Shown here: positions 12,809 through 22,508 of the stretch, piece after piece
Layout: every line of letters starts with the position of its first letter
How positions within the stretch are numbered: the first letter of the stretch is position 1
Assembly: GCF_008639165.1 (NCBI RefSeq)
Contig: NZ_CP029197.1
Coordinates: forward strand, 5,832,001-5,896,000
Source of the DNA: Streptomyces venezuelae ATCC 10712
GTDB taxonomy: Bacteria; Actinomycetota; Actinomycetes; Streptomycetales; Streptomycetaceae
Direction of reading: 5' to 3'
DNA length: 64,000 bases
Notes under the pieces: model-generated
Database searches by the model: none
Told to the model about the DNA's origin: nothing
Seen by the model: the letters and a program-made list of their open reading frames with translations, nothing else
Position numbers and translations under genes: made by a program

Positions 12809-12884
12809 GCCCTTTTAGCTCAGTCGGTAGAGCGTCTCCATGGTAAGGAGAAGGTCAACGGTTCGATTCCGTTAAAGGGCTCCA
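12809..12884 (+). tRNA. tRNA-Thr (anticodon GGT)
   Basis: 76 nt including an encoded CCA. The acceptor arms GCCCTTT/AAAGGGC pair fully with discriminator T. The anticodon stem TCTCC/GGAGA encloses ATGGTAA, giving anticodon GGT (ACC codons), and the T arm carries GGTTCGATTCC. It starts 4 nt after 5S with no intervening terminator, so it is co-transcribed with the rRNAs. Confidence 0.96.
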
Positions 12885-12890
12885 AGTAAG

Positions 12891-12921
12891 AAGGCCCCCG
12901 CCTTGTGGCGGGGGCCTTTTT
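12891..12921 (+). terminator. rRNA operon terminator
   Basis: AAGGCCCCCGCC (12891-12902) pairs perfectly with GGCGGGGGCCTT (12907-12918) around a TTGT loop, followed by TTT. It begins 6 nt after the tRNA and is an intrinsic terminator for the operon. Confidence 0.93.
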
Positions 12922-12945
12922 GCGTTCCCTGGAACAGGCGGACAA

Positions 12946-12976
12946 GCCGGCGATCCCCGCACGGGGGATCGCCGGC
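12946..12976 (-). terminator. osaC terminator hairpin
   Basis: GCCGGCGATCCCC (12946-12958) and GGGGATCGCCGGC (12964-12976) form a perfect 13-bp stem with a 5-nt loop. It ends 4 bp from the osaC stop codon, in the convergent gap to the rRNA operon. Confidence 0.8.
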
Positions 12977-12980
12977 ATCG

Positions 12981-15626
12981 TCAGCGGTCGTCCGGCTCCC
13001 GCAGGCGCATCGCCAGGATGGCCATGTCGTCCGAGGCCGGGGCGTGGGCGAAGCGTTCCACCGCGCGGAGCACCCGGGAGGCCACCGCGCCGGCCGTCAG
13101 GCCCGTACAGGTCTTGAGGACCTCGGCCAGGCCGTCGTCGCCCAGCATGCGGGTGCCCTCGCGGCGTTCCGTCACGCCGTCCGTGACACAGAGGAGAACG
13201 TCGCCGGGGTCGAGCGTGACGGTCTGCTCGTACAGCTCCAGGTCGTCCATCACGCCGAGGAGCGGCTGGGGTTCGGCCGCGGGGCTGACGGTGCCGTCGG
13301 GGCGGAGGCGGAGCGGGAGGGGATGGCCGGCGCAGACGACCTTGAGGATCGCGGAGCCGTCCTCCTGGGGGTGCATCTCGCCGTACAGGAGGGTCAGGAA
13401 GCGGCTGCGGGCGCCCTCGTCGAGGATCGCCGCGTTCAGGCGTTCCAGGACGGCCGGGCCGCCGAAGCCCTCGCGGGCCAGCAGGCGCAGGGCGTGCCGG
13501 GCCAGGCCGGTGACCGCGGCGGCCTCCGGGCCCGTGCCGCAGACGTCGCCGATGGCGAAGCCGTACACGTCGTCCCTGATCGGGAAGACGTCGTAGAAGT
13601 CGCCGCCGACCTCGTTGCCCTCGCCGGCCGCCCGGTAGATGACGTCGACCTCGACGCCCGGGATCACCGGGAGGCCGGGCGGGAGGAGGCTGCGCTGGAG
13701 GGACTGGCTGATCGCCACGCGCTCGGAGTACAGGCGGGCGTTGTCCAGGGCCAGTGCGGCCCGGCGCGAGAGGTCCTCGGCGAGCTCCAGGATCTCCTGG
13801 CGGAAGTGGTCCTCGGAGGGCCTGCCGAGGGTCAGCATGCCGATGACCCGGTTGCGGGCGACCAGCGGCAGGACGACCGTCTCGCCGGCGACCGCGCTCG
13901 CGGTCGCCAGGGTGGTGTCGATGCCGGAGGACAGCGGGCTCGTGGGGTGGTCGAGGGCGCGGACCGAGGCGGACAGGGCCGCGCGGTGGGCGGCGTCGCC
14001 CGGCGCCGTCCAGACGCGGGCGCCGGGGGTCGGCACCGGGTCGGGCGGGGCGATGGAGGAGAGCAGCTCCTTGAGGCCGTCGATGCGGTCCTCGTCCTCG
14101 TGGAGCACGTACGAGAGGTACGGGTCGGAGGCCTGGTCGGCGATAGTGTAGACGGCGCACCAGGTGGCGAGGGTCGGGACGGTCATCTGGGCCATCAGGG
14201 CCAGCGTCTGGTCGCGGTCGAGGGTGCCGGCGAGGAGGTCGGAGGCCTCGACGAGGAAGCTGAGGGAGCCGCGGCGCAGGCGCTCCAGTTCGCCGAGGCG
14301 GGCGGATTCCACGGCCAGGGCGATGCGGTCGGCGGCGAACTGGAGGCGGAGTGCCTCTTCGTTGGAGTAGCGGTTCGCGCTCTCGGCGGCGACGCCGAGG
14401 GAGCCGGTGAGCCGGCCCTCGACCTTGAGGGGGACGGTGACCACCGAGCGCATGCCGGTGCCTTCGAGGAGGGGGACGGCTCCGTGGACGGCCGCCAGGT
14501 CCTCGTGGACGGCCGGCATGCGGGCGGAGCCGTAGCGGCTGGCGCCGGTCTCCACGGGGACGCGGGCGAAGCGCTGGCGGGCGGCCGGGAGGCCGGTGGT
14601 CGCGCGTACCTCCAGTTCCGTCTCGTCGTCGGTGGCGAGGAGCAGGAAGGCGGCGTCGCCGTCGAGCATGTCGCGGGCGCGCTCGACGGTGCGCTGGAGG
14701 AGGCCGTCGAGGTCGTCGGGGGCCGGGGTGCCGATGAAGACCTCGAAGGGGTCCGCGGCGCGGCTCTCGGCGCCCGGCTCGGCCGCGGGGCGCTGCGGGG
14801 TCTGGAGGACGGCCCGCTCGTGCTCGCGGACGAGGAGACAGACGGTGGAGGGTTCGCCCTGGGCGTCGCGGACCCGGAGGTGCGAGGCGTAGACGGGGAT
14901 GACGCGGCCGTCGGCGCAGCGGATGCCGTAGCTGCCCTCCCAGCGGGAGAGGCGGAGGGCCTCGGCGAGGCCGGTGCCGATGCCGGGGGTGTGCGGCCAG
15001 GCGGCGAGGTCGCTGAGGGGTTTGCCGGTGACGTGCTCGGCGGCGTACCCGAAGAGTTCCTCGGCGTGCTGGTTCCAGGCGGTGACGGCTCCGTCACGGT
15101 CGATCTGGGCGACGGCGACGCGGACGCGGCTGTCGGTGACGGGGAGGAGCGCGTCGGGGATGACGGGGCCCGCGGAGCGGGTGCCGACCGGGCGCTGGGG
15201 GAGGTCGAGGTGGAACCAGACGTGCTTGCGGGTGGGGGAGTAGTCGACGCCCCAGCGGTGGGCGAGGGCGGCGCAGAGCAGCAGGCCCCGGCCGTTCTCG
15301 CGGTCGGGGTTGCCGAAGGTGCGGCCGCTCTGGACGGGGATCTCGCGCTCGGGATAGCGGTCGGCGACCTCGACGCGGATGCTGTCGTCGGAGCGGAGGC
15401 AGAGGACGTCCGCCGCGGTGCCGGCGTGGATGACGGCGTTGGTGACGAGTTCGCTGGTGAGGACGACGGCGTCGTCGACGAGTTCGGGGTGCCCCCAGCC
15501 CTGGAGGGTGTCCCGGACGAAGGCGCGGGCGGCCGCGACGGACCGCCCGACGGGCTCGAAGCTGGCAGTCGCCCGCGCGGTGATCACAGCACTCCTCATA
15601 CGCGTCTCGACGCCCGGCTCTGCCAT
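12981..15626 (-). CDS. osaC: OsaC-like multidomain regulator (HATPase-PAS-GAF-PP2C)
   Basis: About 881 residues. In order: an RsbW-type HATPase (LTSELVTNAVIHAG N-box, GRGLLLCAAL G-box), a PAS domain (VAVAQIDRDGAVTAWNQHAEELFGY), two GAF-like domains, and a C-terminal SpoIIE/PP2C phosphatase with metal-binding GGDFYDVF, GDVCGTGPEA and CVTDGVTE. This matches OsaC of S. coelicolor, reported to bind SigB and to be needed for return to baseline after osmotic stress. It is divergent from osaA, as there. ATG 15626 follows a GGGAGGGA element; the frame stays open to 15734, and ATG 15599 is another possible start. Confidence 0.88.
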   Translation of the reverse strand: MAEPGVETRMRSAVITARATASFEPVGRSVAAARAFVRDTLQGWGHPELVDDAVVLTSELVTNAVIHAGTAADVLCLRSDDSIRVEVADRYPEREIPVQSGRTFGNPDRENGRGLLLCAALAHRWGVDYSPTRKHVWFHLDLPQRPVGTRSAGPVIPDALLPVTDSRVRVAVAQIDRDGAVTAWNQHAEELFGYAAEHVTGKPLSDLAAWPHTPGIGTGLAEALRLSRWEGSYGIRCADGRVIPVYASHLRVRDAQGEPSTVCLLVREHERAVLQTPQRPAAEPGAESRAADPFEVFIGTPAPDDLDGLLQRTVERARDMLDGDAAFLLLATDDETELEVRATTGLPAARQRFARVPVETGASRYGSARMPAVHEDLAAVHGAVPLLEGTGMRSVVTVPLKVEGRLTGSLGVAAESANRYSNEEALRLQFAADRIALAVESARLGELERLRRGSLSFLVEASDLLAGTLDRDQTLALMAQMTVPTLATWCAVYTIADQASDPYLSYVLHEDEDRIDGLKELLSSIAPPDPVPTPGARVWTAPGDAAHRAALSASVRALDHPTSPLSSGIDTTLATASAVAGETVVLPLVARNRVIGMLTLGRPSEDHFRQEILELAEDLSRRAALALDNARLYSERVAISQSLQRSLLPPGLPVIPGVEVDVIYRAAGEGNEVGGDFYDVFPIRDDVYGFAIGDVCGTGPEAAAVTGLARHALRLLAREGFGGPAVLERLNAAILDEGARSRFLTLLYGEMHPQEDGSAILKVVCAGHPLPLRLRPDGTVSPAAEPQPLLGVMDDLELYEQTVTLDPGDVLLCVTDGVTERREGTRMLGDDGLAEVLKTCTGLTAGAVASRVLRAVERFAHAPASDDMAILAMRLREPDDR

Positions 15627-15896
15627 GCTCGGTCTGTCCCTCCCCGCTGCCCGGTGGTCGTTCGCGCACCACACCGCCCCCGCCGGGCGGACCGGGGTGG
15701 TTGGACAGCCGGTAGCCAGGTTACTTACCTTCACCGTCCACGCGGGTGCCGGTCACCGTTGATTCCGTCCCCAGGGGGTAGGGACGCTGTGCGAAGCTGC
15801 CGAACTGTTATCGCCTGGTTGGGTGGCGGTGAAACACTGGGCAGGCTACCGGCGTGAGTCGGAGCGGTACGGTCGACCCCTTTCGGGAGGGACACG

Positions 15897-18800
15897 GTGG
15901 AACCTGGCACGGCGGCGCGACGCGGCGGAGGCGGCGGTACGCGCGCGAGGGGCGGGCGTTCCCGTGGGGGGACGGTACAGGTGGACGCGGCGGCGCTCGA
16001 GCGCTTGCTGGGCGCGCTGGTGTCGATGCGGGACGGGAACCTCCGCAGGCGGTTGACGGTGTCCGGCGACGGGGTCATGGCGGAGATCTCCGCCGTGTTC
16101 AACGAGGTCGCGGACCGGCAGATGCACCTGACGGGGGAGCTGTCGCGGGTCCGCCGGGTGGTGGGCCGGGAGGGCAAGCTGTCCGAGCGGCTGGAGGCGG
16201 GCGCCAGTGAGGGGGCGTGGGCGGCGGCGATCGAGGCCGCGAACGCCCTCGTCGACGATCTGGCGCGGCCGGTGTCCGAGGTGGGCCGGGTGCTCTCGGC
16301 GGTCGCCGAGGGTGATCTGGACCAGCGGATGGACCTGCGTTCGGAGGGTGCCGACGGGGCGGTGCGGCCGCTTCGCGGGGAGTTCCTGAAGGTCGCGCGT
16401 ACCGCGAACAACCTGGTCGACCAGCTGTCGGTGTTCGCCTCCGAGGTGACCCGGGTGGCGGTCGAGGTGGGGACGGACGGCAAGCTGGGCGGGCAGGCCC
16501 AGGTGCGCGGGGTGTCGGGTTCGTGGAAGGACCTCACGGATTCGGTCAACACGATGGCGAACCGGCTGACGGCCCAGGTGCGGGACATCGCGCTGGTGAC
16601 GACGGCGGTCGCGGACGGTGACCTGTCGCAGAAGGTCACGGCGAACGTGGCCGGCGAGATGCTGGAGCTGAAGAACACCGTCAACCGGATGGTGGACCAG
16701 CTGTCGTCGTTCTCCTCCGAGGTGACCCGGGTCGCCCGCGAGGTGGGCACGGAGGGCGAGCTGGGCGGTCAGGCCGAGGTGGCCGGGGTCGCGGGTGTGT
16801 GGAAGGACCTCACGGACTCCGTCAACACCATGGCCGGCAATCTGACCAACCAGGTGCGGGGCATCGCCGAGGTGACCACGGCGGTCGCCAACGGTGACCT
16901 GTCGCAGAAGGTGCGGGTGTCGGCGCGCGGGGAGATCGCGCAGCTGGCGGACACCATCAACCAGATGACGAAGACGCTGCGGATCTTCGCCGACGAGGTG
17001 ACCCGGGTGTCGGGCGAGGTCGGCGCGGAGGGCCTGCTCGGCGGTCAGGCGCAGGTGCCGGGTGCGGCGGGCACGTGGAAGGACCTCACGGACTCGGTCA
17101 ACACCGTCTTCCGGAACATCACGACGCAGGTGCGGGACATCGCGCAGGTGACCACGGCGGTGGCCAACGGTGATCTGTCGCAGAAGGTCACGGTGGACGT
17201 GGCCGGCGAGATGCTGGAGCTGAAGAACACCGTCAACACGATGGTCGACCAGCTGTCGGCCTTCGGTTCCGAGGTGACCCGGGTGGCCCGGGAGGTCGGC
17301 GTCGAGGGTCTGCTCGGCGGGCAGGCCGAGGTGCCCGGTGCGGCGGGGACGTGGAAGGACCTCACCGACTCGGTGAACACGGCCTTCCGGAACCTGACCG
17401 GTCAGGTGCGGGACATCGCGCAGGTCACGACGGCGGTGGCCAACGGTGATCTGTCGCAGAAGGTCACGGTGGACGTGGCCGGCGAGATGCTGGAGCTGAA
17501 GAACACCGTCAACACGATGGTGTCGCAGCTCTCGTCGTTCGCGGACCAGGTGACCCGGATGGCCCGGGACGTGGGCACGGAGGGCCGGCTGGGCGGTCAG
17601 GCGCGGGTGGACGGCGTCTCGGGGCGCTGGCGGGAGCTCACCGACTCGGTGAACTTCATGGCCGGCAACCTGACCTCGCAGGTGCGGCAGATCGCGCAGG
17701 TGACGACGGCGGTGGCCAGCGGTGACCTGTCGCAGAAGATCGACGTCGACGCCCGGGGCGAGATCCTGGAGCTGAAGAACACCATCAACACGATGGTCGA
17801 CCAGCTCTCGGCGTTCGCGGAGCAGGTGACCCGGGTGGCCCGTGAGGTGGGCACGGACGGGCGGCTCGGCGGTCAGGCGCAGGTGCCGGGTGTGGCCGGT
17901 GTGTGGCGTGACCTGACGGACTCGGTGAACGGCATGGCCGGGAACCTGACCACCCAGGTCCGTAACATCGCGCAGGTCGCCACGGCGGTCGCGCGCGGTG
18001 ACCTGTCGCAGAAGATCGACGTGGACGCCCGGGGCGAGATCCTGGAGCTGAAGAACACCCTCAACACGATGGTGGACCAGCTGTCGAACTTCGCCGAGCA
18101 GGTGACCCGGGTGGCCCGCGAGGTGGGTACCGAGGGCATCCTGGGCGGTCAGGCCGAGGTGCAGGGGGTCTCCGGCACCTGGAAGGACCTCACCCAGTCG
18201 GTGAACTTCATGGCGAACAACCTCACCATCCAGGTGCGGAACATCGCCGAGGTCACGACGGCGGTCGCCAAGGGCGATCTGTCGAAGAAGATCACCGTCG
18301 ACGCCCGGGGCGAGATCCTGGAGCTGGTCACGACCGTCAACACGATGGTCGACCAGCTGTCGAACTTCGCGGACGAGGTCACGCGCGTGGCCCGCGAGGT
18401 GGGCACCGAGGGCATCCTCGGCGGTCAGGCGCGGGTGCGCGGGGTCACCGGCACGTGGAAGGACCTCAGCGACAACGTCAACCTGATGGCCAACAACCTG
18501 ACCAGTCAGGTGCGGAACATCTCGCGGGTGTCGGCGGCGGTCGCCAACGGCGACCTGACGAAGAAGGTGACGGTCGAGGCGCGGGGCGAGGTCGCCGAGC
18601 TCGCCGAGACCGTCAACACGATGGTGACGACCCTGTCGTCCTTCGCGGACGAGGTCACGCGCGTGGCGCGTGAGGTGGGCACGGAGGGCGAACTGGGCGG
18701 TCAGGCCCGGGTGCCGGGCGTCTCGGGCACCTGGAAGGACCTCACCGAGTCGGTGAACTCGATGGCCGACAACCTCACCGGTCAGGTGCGGCAGATCGCC

Positions 18801-21383
18801 GCCGTCACCACCGCCATCGCCAAGGGCGACCTCACCAAGAAGATCGACATCGACGCGCGCGGTGAGATCCAGGAGCTGAAGAACACCATCAACACGATGG
18901 TCGACCAGCTGTCGAACTTCGCGGAGGAAGTCACGCGCGTGGCCCGCGAGGTGGGCACCGACGGGCAGCTCGGCGGACAGGCCCGGGTCCGGGACGTGGA
19001 GGGCACCTGGAGCGACCTCACCGAGTCCGTGAACGAGATGGCAGGGAACCTGACCCGGCAGGTGCGGGCGATCGCCGCGGTCGCCACCGCGGTGACCCGC
19101 GGTGACCTGAACGTGAAGATCGACGGTGTGGACGCGGCCGGTGAGATCCAGGCCCTCCAGGACAACATCAACACGATGATCGCCAACCTGCGGGACACCA
19201 CCCTCGCCAACGACGAGCAGGACTGGCTGAAGAGCAACCTGGCCCGTATCTCCGGTCTCATGCAGGGCCGGCGGGACCTCGACGACGTGGCCTCGCTCAT
19301 CATGAGCGAGCTGACGCCGGTGGTCTCGGCCCAGCACGGTGCCTTCTTCGTGGCGATGCCGACCGGCTCCGCGAACAGCGACGCCGAACTCGTCGGTGAG
19401 GGGGACGGCTCGTACGAGCTGCGGATGCGCGGGAGTTACGGATACTCCGCCGGCTCCATGCCGACCTCGTTCCGGCCGGGCGAGACCCTCATCGGGACGG
19501 CGGCCGAGGAGAAGCGGACCATCCAGCTCAACGCCCCTCCCGGCTACCTCAAGATCTCCTCCGGGCTCGGCGAGGCCTCGCCCGCGCATGTGATCGTCCT
19601 TCCCGTCCTGTTCGAGGGGAAGGTCCTCGGGGTGATCGAGCTGGCCTCCTTCCAGCCGTTCACGCAGATCCAGCGGGACTTCCTCAACCAGATCGCCGAA
19701 CTGATCGCCACGACCGTCAACACCATCAGCGTCAACACCAAGACCGAGGTGCTGCTCCAGCAGTCGCAGGAGCTGACCGAGCAGCTGAAGGAGCGCTCGG
19801 CGGAGCTGGAGCACCGGCAGAAGGAGCTCCAGGGGTCCAACCTGGAGCTGGAGGAGAAGGCCGAGCTGCTCGCCCGGCAGAACCGTGACATCGAGGTCAA
19901 GAACACCGAGATCGAGGAGGCCCGGCAGGTGCTGGAGGAGCGGGCCGAACAGCTCGCCGTCTCCATGCGGTACAAGTCCGAGTTCCTCGCCAACATGTCG
20001 CACGAGCTGCGGACGCCGCTCAACTCGCTGCTGATCCTGGCGAAGTTGCTCGCGGACAACGCCGAGACCAATCTGACGCCGAAGCAGGTCGAGTTCGCCG
20101 AGACCATCCACGGCGCCGGCTCCGATCTGCTCCAGCTGATCAACGACATCCTCGACCTGTCCAAGGTCGAGGCGGGCAAGATGGACGTCTCGCCGACCCG
20201 GATCGCGCTCGTCCAGCTGGTCGACTACGTGGAGGCGACCTTCCGGCCGCTGACGGCGGAGAAGGGGCTCGACTTCTCGGTGCGGGTCTCGCCGGAGCTG
20301 CCGGCCACCCTGCACACCGACGAGCAGCGGCTGCTGCAGGTGCTGCGCAACCTCCTGTCCAACGCGGTGAAGTTCACCGACACGGGCGCGGTGGAGCTGG
20401 TGATCAGGCCGGCCGGGGCGGACGTGCCGCAGTCGATCCGCGAGCAGCTCCTTGAGGCCGGTTCGCTGCGCGACCCGGAGGCCGATCTGATCGCGTTCTC
20501 GGTCACCGACACCGGGATCGGGATCGCCGCGAGCAAGATGCGGGTGATCTTCGAGGCGTTCAAGCAGGCCGACGGCACGACCAGCCGCAAGTACGGCGGT
20601 ACGGGGCTGGGGCTCTCGATCAGCCGGGAGATCGCGCGGCTGCTCGGCGGCGAGATCTTCGCGGCGAGCGAGCCGGGCCGCGGTTCGACGTTCACGCTGT
20701 ACCTGCCGCTGAGTCCGACCGAGCTGCCGTCGGGCGGTTACGGGCAGGGCCCGCAGGACGCCGAGGACACGCAGCAGGGCGAGGAGGAAGGGTTCGCCGG
20801 GGCCGTCCATCCGTTCCCGCACTTCCCGCCGCCGCCCGTGCGGACGGAGGCGCGGTCCGGGGCCGCGGCACTGTTCCGGCACCGGCGGAAGGCCGCCGCG
20901 GAGGCGACCGGGGCGCGCAGCGGGGTGCCGGGGCAGGCCGACAAGGAGGCCGTGGCCGAGCGGGCGGAGCAGGAGGTGGAGGCGGAGCCGCGCCGGACGT
21001 TCGGTTTCTCGGGCGAGAAGGTGCTGATCGTCGACGACGACATCCGTAACGTCTTCGCGCTGACCAGCGTCCTGGAGCAGCACGGTCTCGCGGTGCTGTA
21101 CGCGGAGAACGGGCGGGAGGGCATCGAAGTCCTGGAGCAGCACGACGATGTGACGATCGTCCTGATGGACATCATGATGCCGGAGATGGACGGATACGCG
21201 ACGACGACGGCGATCCGGCGCATGCCGCAGTTCGCGGGGCTGCCGATCATCGCGCTGACGGCGAAGGCGATGAAGGGCGACCGGGAGAAGGCGATCGAGT
21301 CGGGCGCCTCGGACTATGTGACCAAGCCGGTCGATCCCGATCATCTGCTGTCGGTCATGGAGGAGTGGATGCGCGGGGCGTGA
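15897..21383 (+). CDS. osaA: OsaA hybrid histidine kinase with tandem HAMP array
   Basis: 1828 residues with no transmembrane segment visible, so probably cytosolic. A short Gly/Arg-rich N terminus is followed by one diverged and ten regular 92-residue HAMP-type repeats (about residues 30-1100), a GAF-like domain, a coiled coil rich in Glu/Gln/Leu, and a HisKA domain with SHELRTPLNS (His about 1369). Next come the HATPase boxes (LRNLLSNAVKFT, DTGIGIA, GGTGLGLSI), a linker, and a receiver domain with LMDIMMPEMDG (Asp about 1758). The layout recalls fungal group III osmosensing kinases and matches OsaA of S. coelicolor. GTG 15897 has GGGAGGGA (15886-15893). The partner regulator OsaB is encoded after 324 bp. 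Confidence 0.92.
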   Translation: MEPGTAARRGGGGGTRARGGRSRGGTVQVDAAALERLLGALVSMRDGNLRRRLTVSGDGVMAEISAVFNEVADRQMHLTGELSRVRRVVGREGKLSERLEAGASEGAWAAAIEAANALVDDLARPVSEVGRVLSAVAEGDLDQRMDLRSEGADGAVRPLRGEFLKVARTANNLVDQLSVFASEVTRVAVEVGTDGKLGGQAQVRGVSGSWKDLTDSVNTMANRLTAQVRDIALVTTAVADGDLSQKVTANVAGEMLELKNTVNRMVDQLSSFSSEVTRVAREVGTEGELGGQAEVAGVAGVWKDLTDSVNTMAGNLTNQVRGIAEVTTAVANGDLSQKVRVSARGEIAQLADTINQMTKTLRIFADEVTRVSGEVGAEGLLGGQAQVPGAAGTWKDLTDSVNTVFRNITTQVRDIAQVTTAVANGDLSQKVTVDVAGEMLELKNTVNTMVDQLSAFGSEVTRVAREVGVEGLLGGQAEVPGAAGTWKDLTDSVNTAFRNLTGQVRDIAQVTTAVANGDLSQKVTVDVAGEMLELKNTVNTMVSQLSSFADQVTRMARDVGTEGRLGGQARVDGVSGRWRELTDSVNFMAGNLTSQVRQIAQVTTAVASGDLSQKIDVDARGEILELKNTINTMVDQLSAFAEQVTRVAREVGTDGRLGGQAQVPGVAGVWRDLTDSVNGMAGNLTTQVRNIAQVATAVARGDLSQKIDVDARGEILELKNTLNTMVDQLSNFAEQVTRVAREVGTEGILGGQAEVQGVSGTWKDLTQSVNFMANNLTIQVRNIAEVTTAVAKGDLSKKITVDARGEILELVTTVNTMVDQLSNFADEVTRVAREVGTEGILGGQARVRGVTGTWKDLSDNVNLMANNLTSQVRNISRVSAAVANGDLTKKVTVEARGEVAELAETVNTMVTTLSSFADEVTRVAREVGTEGELGGQARVPGVSGTWKDLTESVNSMADNLTGQVRQIAAVTTAIAKGDLTKKIDIDARGEIQELKNTINTMVDQLSNFAEEVTRVAREVGTDGQLGGQARVRDVEGTWSDLTESVNEMAGNLTRQVRAIAAVATAVTRGDLNVKIDGVDAAGEIQALQDNINTMIANLRDTTLANDEQDWLKSNLARISGLMQGRRDLDDVASLIMSELTPVVSAQHGAFFVAMPTGSANSDAELVGEGDGSYELRMRGSYGYSAGSMPTSFRPGETLIGTAAEEKRTIQLNAPPGYLKISSGLGEASPAHVIVLPVLFEGKVLGVIELASFQPFTQIQRDFLNQIAELIATTVNTISVNTKTEVLLQQSQELTEQLKERSAELEHRQKELQGSNLELEEKAELLARQNRDIEVKNTEIEEARQVLEERAEQLAVSMRYKSEFLANMSHELRTPLNSLLILAKLLADNAETNLTPKQVEFAETIHGAGSDLLQLINDILDLSKVEAGKMDVSPTRIALVQLVDYVEATFRPLTAEKGLDFSVRVSPELPATLHTDEQRLLQVLRNLLSNAVKFTDTGAVELVIRPAGADVPQSIREQLLEAGSLRDPEADLIAFSVTDTGIGIAASKMRVIFEAFKQADGTTSRKYGGTGLGLSISREIARLLGGEIFAASEPGRGSTFTLYLPLSPTELPSGGYGQGPQDAEDTQQGEEEGFAGAVHPFPHFPPPPVRTEARSGAAALFRHRRKAAAEATGARSGVPGQADKEAVAERAEQEVEAEPRRTFGFSGEKVLIVDDDIRNVFALTSVLEQHGLAVLYAENGREGIEVLEQHDDVTIVLMDIMMPEMDGYATTTAIRRMPQFAGLPIIALTAKAMKGDREKAIESGASDYVTKPVDPDHLLSVMEEWMRGA
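16443..19203 (+). repeat. 276-bp tandem coding repeats (HAMP units) in osaA
   Basis: Ten consecutive units with an exact 276-bp period; each begins with GA(G)/CAG GTGACCCGG. The first two start at 16443 and 16719, the last near 18927. A degenerate partial unit follows, and a diverged copy precedes. Each encodes 92 residues of the pattern VTRVAREVGTEG...GGQA...W.DLT.SVN.MA. Spacing never deviates, so no indels have accumulated. Confidence 0.92.
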
Positions 21384-21390
21384 CGCGCTC

Positions 21391-21432
21391 CGGGGCCCGT
21401 GGGGCGGGGGCGACTCCGCCGCACGGGCCCCG
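21391..21432 (+). terminator. Hairpin between osaA and osaB
   Basis: CGGGGCCCGTG (21391-21401) and CACGGGCCCCG (21422-21432) form an 11-bp stem 8 bp after the osaA stop. The rest of the 324-bp gap to osaB shows no gene. The hairpin suggests that part of osaB expression is independent or attenuated. Confidence 0.6.
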
Positions 21433-21707
21433 GGCGGGGTCCGGCGCGGCTCCCGGACTCCGCTGACGGACTGTTGCCAGAAGGGTGTGAGGGGCCGGGA
21501 TACGGGGAACCTTCTGGTCTCCCACCGCGTTTCCGGTACGTGCACAGTGACATCGCGGTGACAGGGTGTGGCGACGGGCGGGGTGCGGCTACGATGACCG
21601 GCACAAGGACGGACGGCGTTAGGGAGTCGTCTTCTGGGGCGGCGCCCGGTGCTTCCCCCGGTTCGGGGAGCCGGGGAGAGCCGTTGCCGGGGCGAGGAGG
21701 ACGGGGC

Positions 21708-22382
21708 ATGGTGCAGAAGGCCAAGATCCTCCTGGTCGATGACCGGCCGGAGAATCTGCTGGCGCTGGAGGCCATTCTCTCCGCGCTCGATCAGACGCTG
21801 GTACGGGCATCGTCCGGGGAGGAAGCGCTCAAGGCGCTGTTGACGGACGACTTCGCGGTCATCCTGCTCGACGTCCAGATGCCGGGGATGGACGGTTTCG
21901 AGACCGCCGCCCACATCAAGCGGCGGGAGCGGACCCGGGACATCCCGATCATCTTCCTCACCGCCATCAATCACGGCCCCCACCACACGTTCCGTGGGTA
22001 CGCGGCCGGGGCGGTCGACTACATCTCGAAGCCGTTCGACCCGTGGGTGCTGCGCGCCAAGGTCTCGGTCTTCGTCGAGCTGTACATGAAGAACTGCAAG
22101 CTGCGCGAGCAGGCCGCCCTGCTGCGGCTGCAGTTGGAGGGCGGCGGCGAGGGCGGTCACGGCAAGGAGGCCGCCGGTCTGCTCGCCGAGCTCTCCGCAC
22201 GGCTCGCGGCGGTCGAGGAGCAGGCCGAGGCGCTGTCGAAGCAGCTCGACGACGACTCCGCCGACGCGGCGGCCGTCGCCACCGCCGCGCATCTGGAGCG
22301 GAAGCTCACCGGGCTGCGCAGGGCGCTGGACGCGCTGGAGCCGGGCACCGGCGCCGCGCCGACGCTGCCGGCCCAGAGCTGA
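21708..22382 (+). CDS. osaB: OsaB response regulator
   Basis: 224 residues. A receiver domain begins at once (KILLVDDRPENLLALEAIL; phospho-acceptor in VILLDVQMPGMDGF; switch Thr in IIFLTA; Lys in YISKPFDP). It is followed by a helical, coiled-coil-like tail (residues about 130-224) with no DNA-binding domain. This fits OsaB, reported as essential for osmoadaptation and aerial growth on high-osmolarity medium, working with OsaA. ATG 21708 has GAGGAGG at 21694-21700. The frame is open further upstream, but that part is low-complexity and lacks a ribosome-binding site. Confidence 0.9.
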   Translation: MVQKAKILLVDDRPENLLALEAILSALDQTLVRASSGEEALKALLTDDFAVILLDVQMPGMDGFETAAHIKRRERTRDIPIIFLTAINHGPHHTFRGYAAGAVDYISKPFDPWVLRAKVSVFVELYMKNCKLREQAALLRLQLEGGGEGGHGKEAAGLLAELSARLAAVEEQAEALSKQLDDDSADAAAVATAAHLERKLTGLRRALDALEPGTGAAPTLPAQS

Positions 22383-22495
22383 CGCTCCGTCACGGATCGT
22401 TTCGGCGCACGCCGTCCGGTGTGAGGCGGCGTCAGCGTCGCGCCGCGGCAAGGACGACACGAACGGGTGAGGCGGACAGCTCGTCCCCACACCGG

Positions 22496-22501
22496 TAACC
22501 T
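22496..22501 (+). promoter_or_regulatory. ftsK -10 box TAACCT (leaderless arrangement)
   Basis: TAACCT is followed by exactly 7 nt and the ftsK ATG at 22509; there is no Shine-Dalgarno sequence. A leaderless ftsK mRNA is the simplest reading. Confidence 0.45.
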
Positions 22502-22508
22502 CGGCATC

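Noticed and set aside
15758..15781. SigB-type promoter before osaA (GGGTAG preceded by GTT)
   Set aside because: The upstream half does not match GNNT at the needed 14-16 bp spacing, and the downstream box ends in G instead of C/T.
15846..22490. 2214-codon frame antisense to osaA/osaB
   Set aside because: A shadow created by the repeated high-GC coding sequence. It is rich in His/Arg/Leu/Asp and repeats only because osaA does.
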